A stretch of DNA of 7,498 nt from an uncultured Brevibacterium sp. (GTDB lineage: Bacteria; Actinomycetota; Actinomycetes; Actinomycetales; Brevibacteriaceae): the NCBI GenBank assembly GCA_902489215.1, contig CABTZE010000099.1, positions 1 to 7,498 on the forward strand. The letters are read 5' to 3'. Within the stretch, counting starts at the first letter, position 1. Each line of letters begins with the position of its first letter. Shown piece after piece: positions 1 to 5,720 of the stretch. The notes beneath the pieces were generated by a model that did no database searches, was not told the DNA's origin, and saw only the letters and a list, made by a program, of their open reading frames with translations. Made by a program: the position numbers and the translations under genes.

Positions 1-366
1 ACCCACACCGTGCAGACCACCGGAAACCGCGTATCCGCCGCCGCCGAACTTACCACCGGCGTGCAGAACCGTAAGCACTACTTCCAGAGTGGGTCGGCCT
101 TCTGAGGGGTGCATGGCCACGGGGATTCCTCGCCCGTGGTCGACCACGCGCACGCCGCCGTCGGCAAGGATGGTCACTTCGATGCTGTCGTTGTAGCCTG
201 CCAGGGCTTCGTCGACCGAGTTGTCGACGATTTCGTAGACCAGGTGGTGAAGACCGCGCTCGGATGTCGATCCGATGTACATGCCGGGCCTTTTGCGTAC
301 CGCTTCGAGCCCTTCGAGAACGGTGATATCACCGGCATCGTAATGCGGTTTGTGGTCGTCGGCCAT
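1..366 (-). CDS. gyrB: DNA gyrase subunit B, N-terminal part (runs off the window)
   Basis: The first 122 residues of the ATPase subunit of DNA gyrase, the type II topoisomerase that introduces negative supercoils using ATP. I read it from the ATG at 366-364; the sequence is open to base 1 and the C-terminal part lies outside the window. Visible GHKL-ATPase features are the N-terminal 'LEAVRKRPGMYIG' (residues 20-32), the ATP-hydrolysis Glu45 and Mg-binding Asn49 in 'YEIVDNSVDEA' (44-54), the DxGxG motif as 'DHGRG' (76-80), and the glycine-rich lid start 'GKFGGGGYAVSGGLHGVG' (105-122). A clear ribosome-binding site, GAGGAG, sits 4 nt before the ATG and fixes the start. It lies 245 nt after dciA on the same strand, as in many actinobacterial origins. 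The only small oddity is His77, where Asp or Asn is more usual. Identity is essentially certain. Confidence 0.98.
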   Translation of the reverse strand, partial: MADDHKPHYDAGDITVLEGLEAVRKRPGMYIGSTSERGLHHLVYEIVDNSVDEALAGYNDSIEVTILADGGVRVVDHGRGIPVAMHPSEGRPTLEVVLTVLHAGGKFGGGGYAVSGGLHGVG

Positions 367-399
367 GAAACTCCTCGGATCAGTGCAGATTACCGTCCA

Positions 400-405
400 A
401 GTCTA
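400..405 (-). promoter_or_regulatory. Possible gyrB -10 element
   Basis: On the minus strand TAGACT fits the actinobacterial TANNNT -10 pattern and would start transcription near base 392, giving a leader of about 26 nt before the gyrB ATG. I found no good -35 hexamer at 16-19 nt, so this is a weak call based on position and the -10 alone. Confidence 0.25.
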
Positions 406-452
406 CAGCGTCCCGGCTTCACATAGGGCCGCACAGTCACGCAATGGCCGTT

Positions 453-498
453 TCTGCGGATTTTCAGATCTGCAGATGAGGGGCGGTCCGTCCGCAGA
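453..498. repeat. 8-bp inverted repeat in the dciA-gyrB gap
   Basis: TCTGCGGA at 453-460 is exactly complementary to TCCGCAGA at 491-498. The intervening 30 nt contain CAGATCTG (465-472), so a stem with an internal palindromic loop could form. No T-tract follows. It could be a transcript 3' structure for dciA, a regulator site, or chance. Confidence 0.4.
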
Positions 499-525
499 CC
501 CCACAGTCGCCTATACGGGCCGGCA

Positions 526-541
526 CAGGTTTGAGAACCTG
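526..541. repeat. Small perfect hairpin downstream of dciA
   Basis: CAGGTT-TGAG-AACCTG forms a 6-bp stem with a 4-nt loop, 71 nt past the dciA stop on the minus strand. The base next to the stem does not continue the pairing and no uridine tract follows on either strand, so it lacks the hallmark of a rho-independent terminator. It might still stabilise a 3' end. Confidence 0.4.
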
Positions 542-611
542 CCGAAAACCGGGCGGAAACAGTCGGGTCCGCACCGGGGCGGCGCCTCGTGCGTGGTCCA
601 GGAGCGGAAGA

Positions 612-1118
612 TCACCCGTAGGTATCGCGCGGACCGCGACCCGGCACAGACCGGCGGCCTTTCTTCCAGGACTTCTGCTTAGGGCCGATGATCTCGATGT
701 CGTCGATGACCCGACGGCCCAGTTCACGCTCCAGCCGATCCAGCAGCATGTCGCGCATGAGTCGCAGCTGAGTCGCCCACGTTGTCGACGAAGCCCGCAC
801 CGTGAGCTTCGGCGGTTCGCACAGTTCTGGAACACAGTGCTCGGCGACGTTCTCACCAACGAGCTCCGGCCATCTGCCCAGCAGCGAGCCAACGTCCATC
901 GACGACGTCCACCCGCGCGCCTTCGTCAGCGCCGAAAGGTCAGCCGACAGCTTCTTGGGATCGCGCGGATCGTCACCCGCCCCGGAATACTGGGGTTCGC
1001 GGATCCCCTGCGGCACCCGACGCAGCGACCCGCTGTAGCGGGCCTGGACTGAGCCCATGCGTCTGACCCGATCGAGTGCCTCGAGAGCGGCGTTCGAGAC
1101 CGGCATCTTCTGGTTCAT
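612..1118 (-). CDS. dciA: DciA / DUF721 family protein, probable replicative-helicase loading factor
   Basis: A 168-residue protein of the DUF721 family. In bacteria without DnaC/DnaI-type loaders, including actinobacteria, DciA interacts with the replicative helicase DnaB at the origin and is needed for helicase operation. The first 60 or so residues are charged and probably flexible. The conserved core runs from about 65 to 145 and includes 'LLGRWPELVGENVAEHCVPE' (79-98), followed by the β-strand segment 'KLTVRASSTTWATQLRLM' (104-121) and 'VIDDIEIIGP' (137-146). The tail is basic (KQKSWKKGRR). The start ATG at 1118-1116 overlaps the recF stop by one base (TGATG), a typical translational-coupling arrangement that supports both the start and the operon. 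Position between recF and gyrB matches the actinobacterial dciA locus (Rv0004 in Mycobacterium tuberculosis). Family assignment is confident; function is inferred from the family. Confidence 0.9.
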   Translation of the reverse strand: MNQKMPVSNAALEALDRVRRMGSVQARYSGSLRRVPQGIREPQYSGAGDDPRDPKKLSADLSALTKARGWTSSMDVGSLLGRWPELVGENVAEHCVPELCEPPKLTVRASSTTWATQLRLMRDMLLDRLERELGRRVIDDIEIIGPKQKSWKKGRRSVPGRGPRDTYG

Positions 1119-2326
1119 CAGCCCTGTCCTCCCGCCTGATCCGCTTCCGAGGTGCCTGCTGTCAGATCGATGATCTCACCTGTCAGGTTCTTAGGGATGT
1201 GGCCGGCAACCGCTGTTGTTATGAGGACCTGCTGGGCTTCTTGAATGATGTCGGCAAGTCGGCGAGTGCGACCTTCGTCAAGTTCTGAGAAGACGTCGTC
1301 AAGCACCAGGACGGGTGAATCGTCGGGTTCATCCGGATTGGCCTGCAGCACCCGCCAGCTGGCCAGACGCAGGGCGAGTGCGAGCGACCAGCTTTCACCG
1401 TGGCTGGCATAGCCCTTTGCCGGAGTGCCGCCGATGTGCAGATCGAGGTCATCACGCTGCGGACCGACGAGCGTCACTCCCCTTTCGATCTCCACGCGGC
1501 GTCGCTTGGCCAGTTCTTCAAGGATGAGGTCCTCCATTGCCTGCTGCGCACCCGGCAGGGAACGGTCAATCACCGAATAGTCAACGCGCGATGCGTAGGT
1601 GGCCGCCGCTGCTTGCCTTTCGGGGCGAGCGTCTTCAGCAAGGCGAGAAAAATCGTCAGTCAGCGGTGCGGCCAGCCGGTCCAGAAGATCGAGCCGACCC
1701 GTGACGAGCGCTGCTGCGGCGCGTGCAAAAGCGTGGTCCCAGATCTCCAAGGTTGCCTCAAGGCCCAAGCTGGCCCGCAGAGGGTCATCCGCCGCTTTGG
1801 AACGCTCCTCGTACCGGGCTTTGCGCAGAGATTTCAGCAGCGCGTTGCGCTGTTTCAAAGCACGGTCGAAATCCGCAATCACAGCGGAATAGCGGGGAGT
1901 GAGCGCCACCAGCAGCTCATCGAGATACGCGCGGCGCTCAGCGGGTTCGCCCTTGACCAAACCGAGGTCCTCCGGGGCGAACACGACCGCCGGCAGCAGG
2001 CCCAGCAGCTCGCGCACCCGCACGGCCTGCTTGTTGATCCGCGCGGTGTTGGCACCTTTGGCCTTGATCGTGACCTCAACCCGCACCTGCCGCTTGCCCC
2101 GATGGGCAAGAGCGGACACAACAGCCCGCTCACTGCCGGTGCGCACAAGCGGGAAGTCGTTTGTCACACGGTGGCTGCGCAGGGTCGAAACGTAGCCGAG
2201 CGCCTCAACCAGGTTCGTCTTGCCCCAGCCGTTGGGGGCAAGAAAAACCGTCACCCCCGGAGCAAGTTCAAGATCGAGCCGCGAATAGGAGCGGAATTGG
2301 TCCAGAATGAGCCGACTGACCCACAT
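1118..2326 (-). CDS. recF: DNA replication and repair protein RecF
   Basis: A 402-residue SMC/ABC-type ATPase that, with RecO and RecR, helps load RecA on gapped DNA at stalled forks and post-replication gaps. Motifs in order: 'LDQFRSY' near the N-terminus, Walker A as 'APNGWGKTN' (30-38), 'VVFAPEDLGLVKG' (114-126), 'LVGPQRDDLDL' (286-296), the ABC signature 'SHGESWSLAL' (308-317), Walker B 'VLVLDDVFSELD' (339-350), and a C-terminal 'QVLITTA' switch region. Length is normal (360-400 is usual). The first glycine of Walker A is Ala30, where most RecF proteins have G-x-N-G-x-G-K-T; the catalytic Lys36 and Thr37 are kept. The ATG lies 9 nt after the dnaN stop, with only a weak GC-rich ribosome-binding site, so it is probably read together with dnaN. 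The TGA overlaps the dciA ATG by one base. Confidence 0.97.
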   Translation of the reverse strand: MWVSRLILDQFRSYSRLDLELAPGVTVFLAPNGWGKTNLVEALGYVSTLRSHRVTNDFPLVRTGSERAVVSALAHRGKRQVRVEVTIKAKGANTARINKQAVRVRELLGLLPAVVFAPEDLGLVKGEPAERRAYLDELLVALTPRYSAVIADFDRALKQRNALLKSLRKARYEERSKAADDPLRASLGLEATLEIWDHAFARAAAALVTGRLDLLDRLAAPLTDDFSRLAEDARPERQAAAATYASRVDYSVIDRSLPGAQQAMEDLILEELAKRRRVEIERGVTLVGPQRDDLDLHIGGTPAKGYASHGESWSLALALRLASWRVLQANPDEPDDSPVLVLDDVFSELDEGRTRRLADIIQEAQQVLITTAVAGHIPKNLTGEIIDLTAGTSEADQAGGQG

Positions 2327-2335
2327 GGCCCGCCG

Positions 2336-3481
2336 TCAGAATCGCAGAATCGGCATGAGGAGGTAGCGGTACGACGTGTCTTCTTCGCCGTCAGCCTCGG
2401 TCATGCCCGAGATGACAACCGGCTTCTTCGGTTCGGTCAGAGAGAACCGCACAAACGGAGTGTCGATCTGCGCCAGACCCTCGGCAATGTAGCCGGGGTT
2501 GAAGCCAGTCGTGATGTCTCCGCCCTCGATGGTCGCCGGCAGAGCTTCAGTTGCCTGGGCGTCATCGCCTGCACCGGCGCGCAGCACCAGCGAACCGTCG
2601 GCGAACTCAAACTTGATGGGGCTGTTGCGCTCAGCAACGAGCGACACGCGGCGCACGGCTTCGCGCAGTGCGCTTGTCTCCATGACAGCGGTGATCGCAA
2701 CGTCCTTGGGGAACAGCGAACGGACCTTCGGGTAGTCGCCTTCCACCAGCAGAGACGTGGTGACGCGGCCTTCAGACGAGAACGCCAGCATTTCCTTGCC
2801 GCCAGATTCGGCCAGGGCGATCTCAATGTCGCCGCTCATGGCCTTAGCCGCTTCCGACATTGTCTTGCCGCGGACCAGGGCAACAGCCTCGACCTGCGGA
2901 TTGCGCGGGTTCCACGTGAATTCGCGGACTGCCAGGCGGTAGCGGTCAGTGGCCAGGAGGGTCACGCGATCGCCTTCGATCTCAACCCGCATAGCGGTGA
3001 GGATCGGCAGGGTTTCGTCCTTCGACGTAGCGATGTTGACCTGGCCTACAGCGGACTGAAAGTCCGAAGCAGAAATGACACCCGTGGTTTCGGGAACCTC
3101 CGGAAGTGCGGGGTATTCCTCGACCGGCATGGTCATCAGAGCAAAGCGCGAAGAACCACACGTCACGCTGACCTTGGTCCCGTCGAGTTCGAACACAACG
3201 GGCTGCGGTGGAAGAGCGCGAGCAATGTCAGCGAGAAGGCGACCGGACACGAGGATGGTGCCCTCCACCTCGACATCCGCGGCAATGCGAGCGCGAGCCG
3301 AGACTTCGTAGTCAAAAACAGCCAGATCAACCGAGCCATCGGCGTTTGCAGTGATGAGAAGACCGGTGAGAACCGGGACAGCGGGGCGCTGCGGGATCGA
3401 CTTGGTAGTCCACGTTACGGCGTCGGCCAGGACATCGCGGTCCACTTTGAACTTCACGGACTGAGCAGCTTCAGCGTTCAC
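2336..3481 (-). CDS. dnaN: DNA polymerase III β subunit (sliding clamp)
   Basis: A 381-residue sliding clamp, the ring dimer that tethers DNA polymerase III and other DNA enzymes to the template. The three clamp folds fall at roughly 8-127, 135-252 and 253-381. Recognisable landmarks are 'RPAVPVLTGLL' (32-42), 'TLLATDRYRLAVREF' (174-188), 'EGDYPKVRSLFP' (247-258) and the C-terminal 'YLLMPIL' (373-379), which forms part of the client-binding pocket. The start is GTG at 3481-3479, preceded by AGGAG with 4 nt spacing. No in-frame ATG fits better; the ATG one base upstream is out of frame. The gene is followed after 9 nt by recF. A promoter candidate lies about 80 nt upstream. Identity is certain; start is well supported. 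Confidence 0.98.
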   Translation of the reverse strand: MNAEAAQSVKFKVDRDVLADAVTWTTKSIPQRPAVPVLTGLLITANADGSVDLAVFDYEVSARARIAADVEVEGTILVSGRLLADIARALPPQPVVFELDGTKVSVTCGSSRFALMTMPVEEYPALPEVPETTGVISASDFQSAVGQVNIATSKDETLPILTAMRVEIEGDRVTLLATDRYRLAVREFTWNPRNPQVEAVALVRGKTMSEAAKAMSGDIEIALAESGGKEMLAFSSEGRVTTSLLVEGDYPKVRSLFPKDVAITAVMETSALREAVRRVSLVAERNSPIKFEFADGSLVLRAGAGDDAQATEALPATIEGGDITTGFNPGYIAEGLAQIDTPFVRFSLTEPKKPVVISGMTEADGEEDTSYRYLLMPILRF

Positions 3482-3566
3482 ATCTCTCCTGGTCGGTTCT
3501 TCCCGGCACGGCCGAGGATTCCAGCCTTCATCGCCTGCGCACTAGTCGCAGCATAAGCAGAAAGCA

Positions 3567-3595
3567 ACATTACACGCCGAGCGAGCTGGGAACAA
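3567..3595 (-). promoter_or_regulatory. Candidate dnaN promoter (TTGTTC-N17-TAATGT)
   Basis: On the minus strand a -35 TTGTTC (3595-3590) and a -10 TAATGT (3572-3567) are spaced by exactly 17 nt. The -10 fits TANNNT and the -35 keeps the TTG. The predicted start near 3560 gives a leader of about 80 nt to the dnaN GTG. It would serve the dnaN-recF-dciA run. This rests on sequence match and position only. Confidence 0.45.
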
Positions 3596-3756
3596 CGGCG
3601 GCCAGGAACTGTGACCACAACCCAGCGGCGTTATCGCAGAACTTCGCCTCGCAGCAGTCGAGAACCCTGTCGACAGAGTTGTCATTCGGAGCCGGAAAAG
3701 CAATCGGCGGGTTCTCTCTTGAGTCTTTGAGTAAGTACAGACGCAGTAGTAGGCCC

Positions 3757-3774
3757 TGTGGAACCTGTGGAATT
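3757..3774 (-). promoter_or_regulatory. Two contiguous weak DnaA-box-like 9-mers
   Basis: On the plus strand CTGTGGAA occurs twice with a 9-bp period (3756-3763 and 3765-3772). Read on the minus strand the 9-mers are AATTCCACA and GGTTCCACA. They match the TCCACA core but differ from TTATCCACA/TTGTCCACA at the first three positions. They are plausible low-affinity DnaA sites because of their tandem, same-strand arrangement. Confidence 0.35.
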
Positions 3775-3784
3775 ACATCGATGT
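3773..3784. repeat. TTACATCGATGT element, copy 1
   Basis: A 12-mer whose inner ten bases ACATCGATGT are a perfect palindrome. An identical copy lies at 3872-3883, 99 bp away, and a related form TACATAAATGTA lies upstream of dnaA at 5726-5737. It looks like a protein-binding site; the binder is unknown. Confidence 0.6.
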
Positions 3785-3853
3785 CATCGAAAGTCTATGC
3801 GGCCAAGCGCCACACAGACCCCGTTGACAACTCTGTTCATGAATCGGTGGTCT

Positions 3854-3904
3854 TCCGTGGACGCCTGCTGGTTACATCGATGTGATTACACAGCCGTCCA
3901 CGGA
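3854..3904. repeat. 10-bp inverted repeat flanking palindrome copy 2
   Basis: TCCGTGGACG (3854-3863) and CGTCCACGGA (3895-3904) are exact complements, 31 nt apart, and enclose the second TTACATCGATGT copy. Each arm includes GTCCACG, close to a DnaA-box core, so the arms may be weak opposed DnaA sites. Confidence 0.5.
3872..3883. repeat. TTACATCGATGT element, copy 2
   Basis: Identical to the 12-mer at 3773-3784, in the same orientation, and sitting between the arms of the 10-bp inverted repeat at 3854-3904. It is followed by GA, making it one base short of a longer TTACATCGATGTAA-type palindrome. Confidence 0.6.
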
Positions 3905-3947
3905 CACTCTGTCATCCCTCCAGAGGTTCGATAACAGAAAAACCCAG

Positions 3948-3956
3948 TTGTCCACC
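3948..3956 (+). promoter_or_regulatory. DnaA box TTGTCCACC
   Basis: One mismatch (last base) from the actinobacterial DnaA box TTGTCCACA. It lies 12 bp before the next same-strand box and about 45 bp past the dnaA stop. Confidence 0.55.
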
Positions 3957-3959
3957 GAC

Positions 3960-3979
3960 TTTTCCACAAGTGTGGAATC
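3960..3979. promoter_or_regulatory. Opposed DnaA-box pair TTTTCCACA / GATTCCACA
   Basis: TTTTCCACA on the plus strand (3960-3968) faces GATTCCACA on the minus strand (3971-3979) with 2 bp between them. The inner arms TTCCACA (3962-3968) and TGTGGAA (3971-3977) form a perfect 7-bp inverted repeat. TTTTCCACA is one mismatch from TTATCCACA. As RNA downstream of dnaA this could also fold into a 6-bp stem with a 4-nt loop, but no T-run follows directly, so a DnaA-binding role looks more likely than a terminator. Confidence 0.5.
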
Positions 3980-3998
3980 ACATTCTGCGCAGCTTGTC

Positions 3999-5537
3999 CT
4001 ACAGTCGGTGCTGCTGTTTGATGCGGTTTGTCAGCTCTGTGACCTGCGTATACAGGGCCCGACGCTCAGCCATCTGCGTTTTGATCTTCTTCACGGCGTG
4101 CATGACCGTGGTGTGGTCGCGTCCGCCGAAGGCCTGCCCGATCTTCGGCAGCGACAGATCCGTGAGCTCACGGCACAGGTACATGGCGATCTGTCGGGCA
4201 GTCGACAGCGTGCGCGAACGGCTGGTGCCCTTGAGGTCTTCCAGGGTCAGGCTGAAGTACTGGGCGGTCTGACCCATGATGTCGAGCGCCGTGATCTCCG
4301 GAGTGTCATCCTGCGTGATGAAGTCTTTGAGCACGGTTTCAGCCAGATCGACGTCGATGACCTGATCGTTGAGGTTCGAAAACGCCGTCACGCGAATGAG
4401 CGCACCCTCAAGTTCGCGAATATTCGATGACACGCGCGACGCGATGTACTCCAGAACATCGTCCGGAACGTCGAGGTTCTCCCCCATTGCCTTATTGCGC
4501 AGAATCGCAAAGCGGGTCTCGAGGTCCGGCGGCTGCACGTCGGTCAGCAGACCCCACTCGAAGCGCGACCTCAGCCGTTCCTCAAAGCCGCTGAGCAGTT
4601 TCGGCGGCTGGTCCGAGGTGATGATGACCTGCTTCTGTTCGTTGTGCAGGGCGTTGAACGTGTGGAAGAACTCGTCGACGGTCGCGTCTTTGCCCTGTAG
4701 GAACTGGATGTCGTCAATCATGAGGATGTCGACTTCGCGGTAGCGCTTCTGGAATGCCGGGCGCAGCGAATTCGACGTGGTCGACGAGCCGACCGTGTTG
4801 ATGAAGTCGTTGACGAACTCCTCCGAGCTGACGTACCGCACCCGAAGGTTGGGGAACAGCCGCATCGAATAGTGCCCGATGGCGTGCAGCAGATGGGTCT
4901 TGCCCAGTCCGGATTCGCCGTAGATGAACAGCGGGTTGTAGGCCTTCGCCGGCGCTTCCGCCACGGCCAGGGCCGCCGCGTGGGCAAAGCGGTTCGAGGC
5001 CCCGATGACGAACGAGTCAAAGGTGTACTTGGGGTTCAGGTCCGCGGATCCGCTGGCTGCCGCCGTGAAGCCGCTGTCCTCTTCTTTCGAGGCGGAACTC
5101 ACGGCGGGTGCCGGTGCCGGGGGTGCCGCGTGCTGCGGCACGGATGGGGCGGGGGCAGCTGCTGGGGGCTGGGAGCCGATCGGTGCCCGAGGTGCCGGTG
5201 CCGAGGGTGCCGCAGGTGCTGCGGAATCTGTGCTGTCATCTTCGACAGGTTCGTTGTCACCGGGCAGTTCGAGGTTCTCATCCAGAGCAATTGCGAAAGT
5301 CACGGACTTGCCCAAAGCACGTGAGAACTCTTCCTGCAGGCGGCCGCGCAAGTCGACTTCGAGGGTTTTGCGCGTCAGGTCATTGCGCACCGACAGGACG
5401 ATGAGTTCGTCACCGACAAGCGCCGTGGGAACCGCAAGTGCCAGAAAGCCCTTGTGCCGGGCCTGAATTGCGGGATCGGCCATGAGGGCGTTGAGAACCT
5501 CTTGCCAGATCTCCTGCAGTCGTGTCTTGTCGCTCAT
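3999..5537 (-). CDS. dnaA: Chromosomal replication initiator protein DnaA
   Basis: A 512-residue AAA+ initiator that binds DnaA boxes, melts the origin and recruits the helicase. Domain I covers about residues 1-90 ('LQEIWQEVLNAL'). Domain II is a Pro/Ala-rich low-complexity linker at about 107-150. Domain III carries 'NPLFIYGESGLGKTHLLHAI' with Walker A GESGLGKT (207-214), Walker B ILMIDD (271-276) and 'RLRSRFEWGL' with the conserved arginines. Domain IV has 'ARQIAMYLCREL' and the DnaA signature 'GGRDHTTVMHAVKKI' (471-485), which reads the DnaA box. I chose the ATG at 5537-5535 because GGGAAGG lies just upstream at suitable spacing; a TTG four codons earlier (5549) is in frame but less likely. 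A perfect DnaA box ends 15 nt upstream of the ATG, which suggests autoregulation. It is transcribed away from rpmH and towards dnaN. Confidence 0.98.
   Translation of the reverse strand: MSDKTRLQEIWQEVLNALMADPAIQARHKGFLALAVPTALVGDELIVLSVRNDLTRKTLEVDLRGRLQEEFSRALGKSVTFAIALDENLELPGDNEPVEDDSTDSAAPAAPSAPAPRAPIGSQPPAAAPAPSVPQHAAPPAPAPAVSSASKEEDSGFTAAASGSADLNPKYTFDSFVIGASNRFAHAAALAVAEAPAKAYNPLFIYGESGLGKTHLLHAIGHYSMRLFPNLRVRYVSSEEFVNDFINTVGSSTTSNSLRPAFQKRYREVDILMIDDIQFLQGKDATVDEFFHTFNALHNEQKQVIITSDQPPKLLSGFEERLRSRFEWGLLTDVQPPDLETRFAILRNKAMGENLDVPDDVLEYIASRVSSNIRELEGALIRVTAFSNLNDQVIDVDLAETVLKDFITQDDTPEITALDIMGQTAQYFSLTLEDLKGTSRSRTLSTARQIAMYLCRELTDLSLPKIGQAFGGRDHTTVMHAVKKIKTQMAERRALYTQVTELTNRIKQQHRL
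5107..5220. repeat. GGTGCC low-complexity repeat encoding the DnaA linker
   Basis: GGTGCC occurs seven times (5107, 5113, 5122, 5182, 5191, 5197 and 5206), partly in tandem, with a degenerate copy at 5215. On the coding strand it reads Ala-Pro repeats of DnaA domain II. This is coding low complexity, which is expected to vary in length between strains, not a mobile or CRISPR repeat. Confidence 0.7.
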
Positions 5538-5552
5538 CGACCTTCCCAAGGT

Positions 5553-5561
5553 TTATCCACA
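5553..5561 (+). promoter_or_regulatory. Perfect DnaA box TTATCCACA next to the dnaA start
   Basis: Nine of nine match to TTATCCACA. It ends in the palindrome ACACATGTGT (5559-5568), whose right half reads as a weak opposed box on the minus strand. It lies 15 nt upstream of the dnaA ATG, within the likely 5' untranslated region, well placed for autorepression. Confidence 0.8.
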
Positions 5562-5587
5562 CATGTGTAAAGAACTCCGAATCAGTC

Positions 5588-5616
5588 CCCATAGTTTTCC
5601 ACAGAATGTGGAGCAA
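5588..5616 (-). promoter_or_regulatory. Possible dnaA promoter (TTGCTC-N17-TATGGG)
   Basis: On the minus strand TTGCTC (5616-5611) and TATGGG (5593-5588) are 17 nt apart and would start transcription near 5581, about 44 nt before the dnaA ATG. The -10 lacks the final T, so the match is modest. The spacer contains the DnaA-box pair at 5595-5615, which would explain repression by DnaA itself. Confidence 0.3.
5595..5615. promoter_or_regulatory. Opposed DnaA-box pair TTTTCCACA / TGCTCCACA
   Basis: TTTTCCACA on the plus strand (5595-5603) faces TGCTCCACA on the minus strand (5607-5615), 3 bp apart, with TCCACA-GAA-TGTGGA as a perfect 6-bp inverted repeat. The arrangement copies the pair at 3960-3979 on the other side of dnaA. 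Confidence 0.55.
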
Positions 5617-5646
5617 ATCGATGTCGGGGTCCAAGATATGCACATT

Positions 5647-5667
5647 CGTGGACAACTTTGTGGATAA
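5647..5667 (-). promoter_or_regulatory. Two same-strand DnaA boxes, TTGTCCACG and TTATCCACA
   Basis: Minus-strand boxes at 5647-5655 (TTGTCCACG, one mismatch to TTGTCCACA) and 5659-5667 (TTATCCACA, perfect), start to start 12 bp apart, about one helical turn. The same 12-bp period is seen between the boxes at 3948 and 3960. This phasing suits cooperative DnaA binding. Confidence 0.75.
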
Positions 5668-5683
5668 CTACACGGGTGTTATT

Positions 5684-5692
5684 TGTGGACCC
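5684..5692 (-). promoter_or_regulatory. Weak DnaA box GGGTCCACA
   Basis: Minus-strand 9-mer with seven of nine matches to TTGTCCACA, following the two good minus-strand boxes in the same orientation. Confidence 0.4.
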
Positions 5693-5720
5693 ATCCGTGA
5701 ACATCGTGTGAACGACTCCG

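Larger units (their letters stand above)
367..611. other. dciA-gyrB intergenic region (245 nt)
   Basis: I see no convincing gene on either strand. Two inverted repeats stand out. One is a 6-bp perfect stem with a 4-nt loop (CAGGTT-TGAG-AACCTG, 526-541). The other is an 8-bp inverted repeat, TCTGCGGA (453-460) with TCCGCAGA (491-498), 30 nt apart, enclosing the overlapping palindromes CAGATCTG and CTGCAG. Neither is followed by a T-run on the minus strand, so neither is a standard intrinsic terminator for dciA. The gyrB-proximal end holds a possible promoter (-10-like TAGACT). The gap separates gyrB from the dnaN-recF-dciA run, so gyrB probably has its own promoter. Confidence 0.6.
3673..3836. 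repeat. 12-bp inverted repeat pair, 140 nt apart
   Basis: ACAGAGTTGTCA (3673-3684) and its exact complement TGACAACTCTGT (3825-3836) flank a 140-nt stretch. The TTGTC portion resembles half of an actinobacterial DnaA box (TTGTCCACA); the minus-strand reading of the right copy gives TTGTCAACG, two mismatches from it. The pairing does not extend beyond 12 bp. Confidence 0.6.
3482..3998. other. dnaA-dnaN intergenic region, probable origin component
   Basis: 517 nt with no convincing gene. In Streptomyces and Mycobacterium the dnaA-dnaN gap is oriC. Here the dnaA-proximal part contains DnaA-box-like sites with a TCCAC core: 3757-3765 and 3766-3774 (minus strand, two contiguous 9-mers), 3948-3956 (TTGTCCACC, plus), 3960-3968 (TTTTCCACA, plus) and 3971-3979 (GATTCCACA, minus). 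It also holds a duplicated 12-mer palindromic element (3773-3784 and 3872-3883), a 12-bp inverted repeat (3673-3684 with 3825-3836) and a 10-bp inverted repeat (3854-3863 with 3895-3904). The dnaN-proximal part holds the dnaN promoter candidate. None of the boxes is a perfect consensus match, so this region may be a secondary part of the origin rather than its core. Confidence 0.55.

Noticed and set aside
1400..3556. A 718-codon open frame on the plus strand
   Set aside because: It lies antisense to recF and dnaN, both unmistakable by motif. Its translation shows no recognisable domain and the long open frame is a common side effect of GC-rich codon use on the opposite strand.
3667..3676. CTGTCGACAG palindrome as an SOS/LexA box
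   Set aside because: It does not have the spacing of the E. coli box (CTG-N10-CAG) nor the actinobacterial GAAC-N4-GTTC form.
3962..3977. TTCCACA-AG-TGTGGAA as an intrinsic terminator for dnaA
   Set aside because: The loop is tight and no T-run follows the stem on the minus strand; the arms match DnaA-box cores, so initiator binding explains it better.
3882..4430. Plus-strand open frame of 182 codons spanning the end of dnaA
   Set aside because: It is antisense to the DnaA domain IV coding sequence and starts in the repeat-rich gap without a ribosome-binding site.
5107..5220. GGTGCC repeats as a possible CRISPR or mobile repeat
   Set aside because: They are six-base coding repeats giving the Ala-Pro linker of DnaA, without spacers of uniform length.
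5538..5549. TTG at 5549 as the dnaA start
   Set aside because: It would put the GGGAAGG ribosome-binding site inside the coding region; the ATG at 5537 has that site at proper spacing and gives the usual N-terminus.
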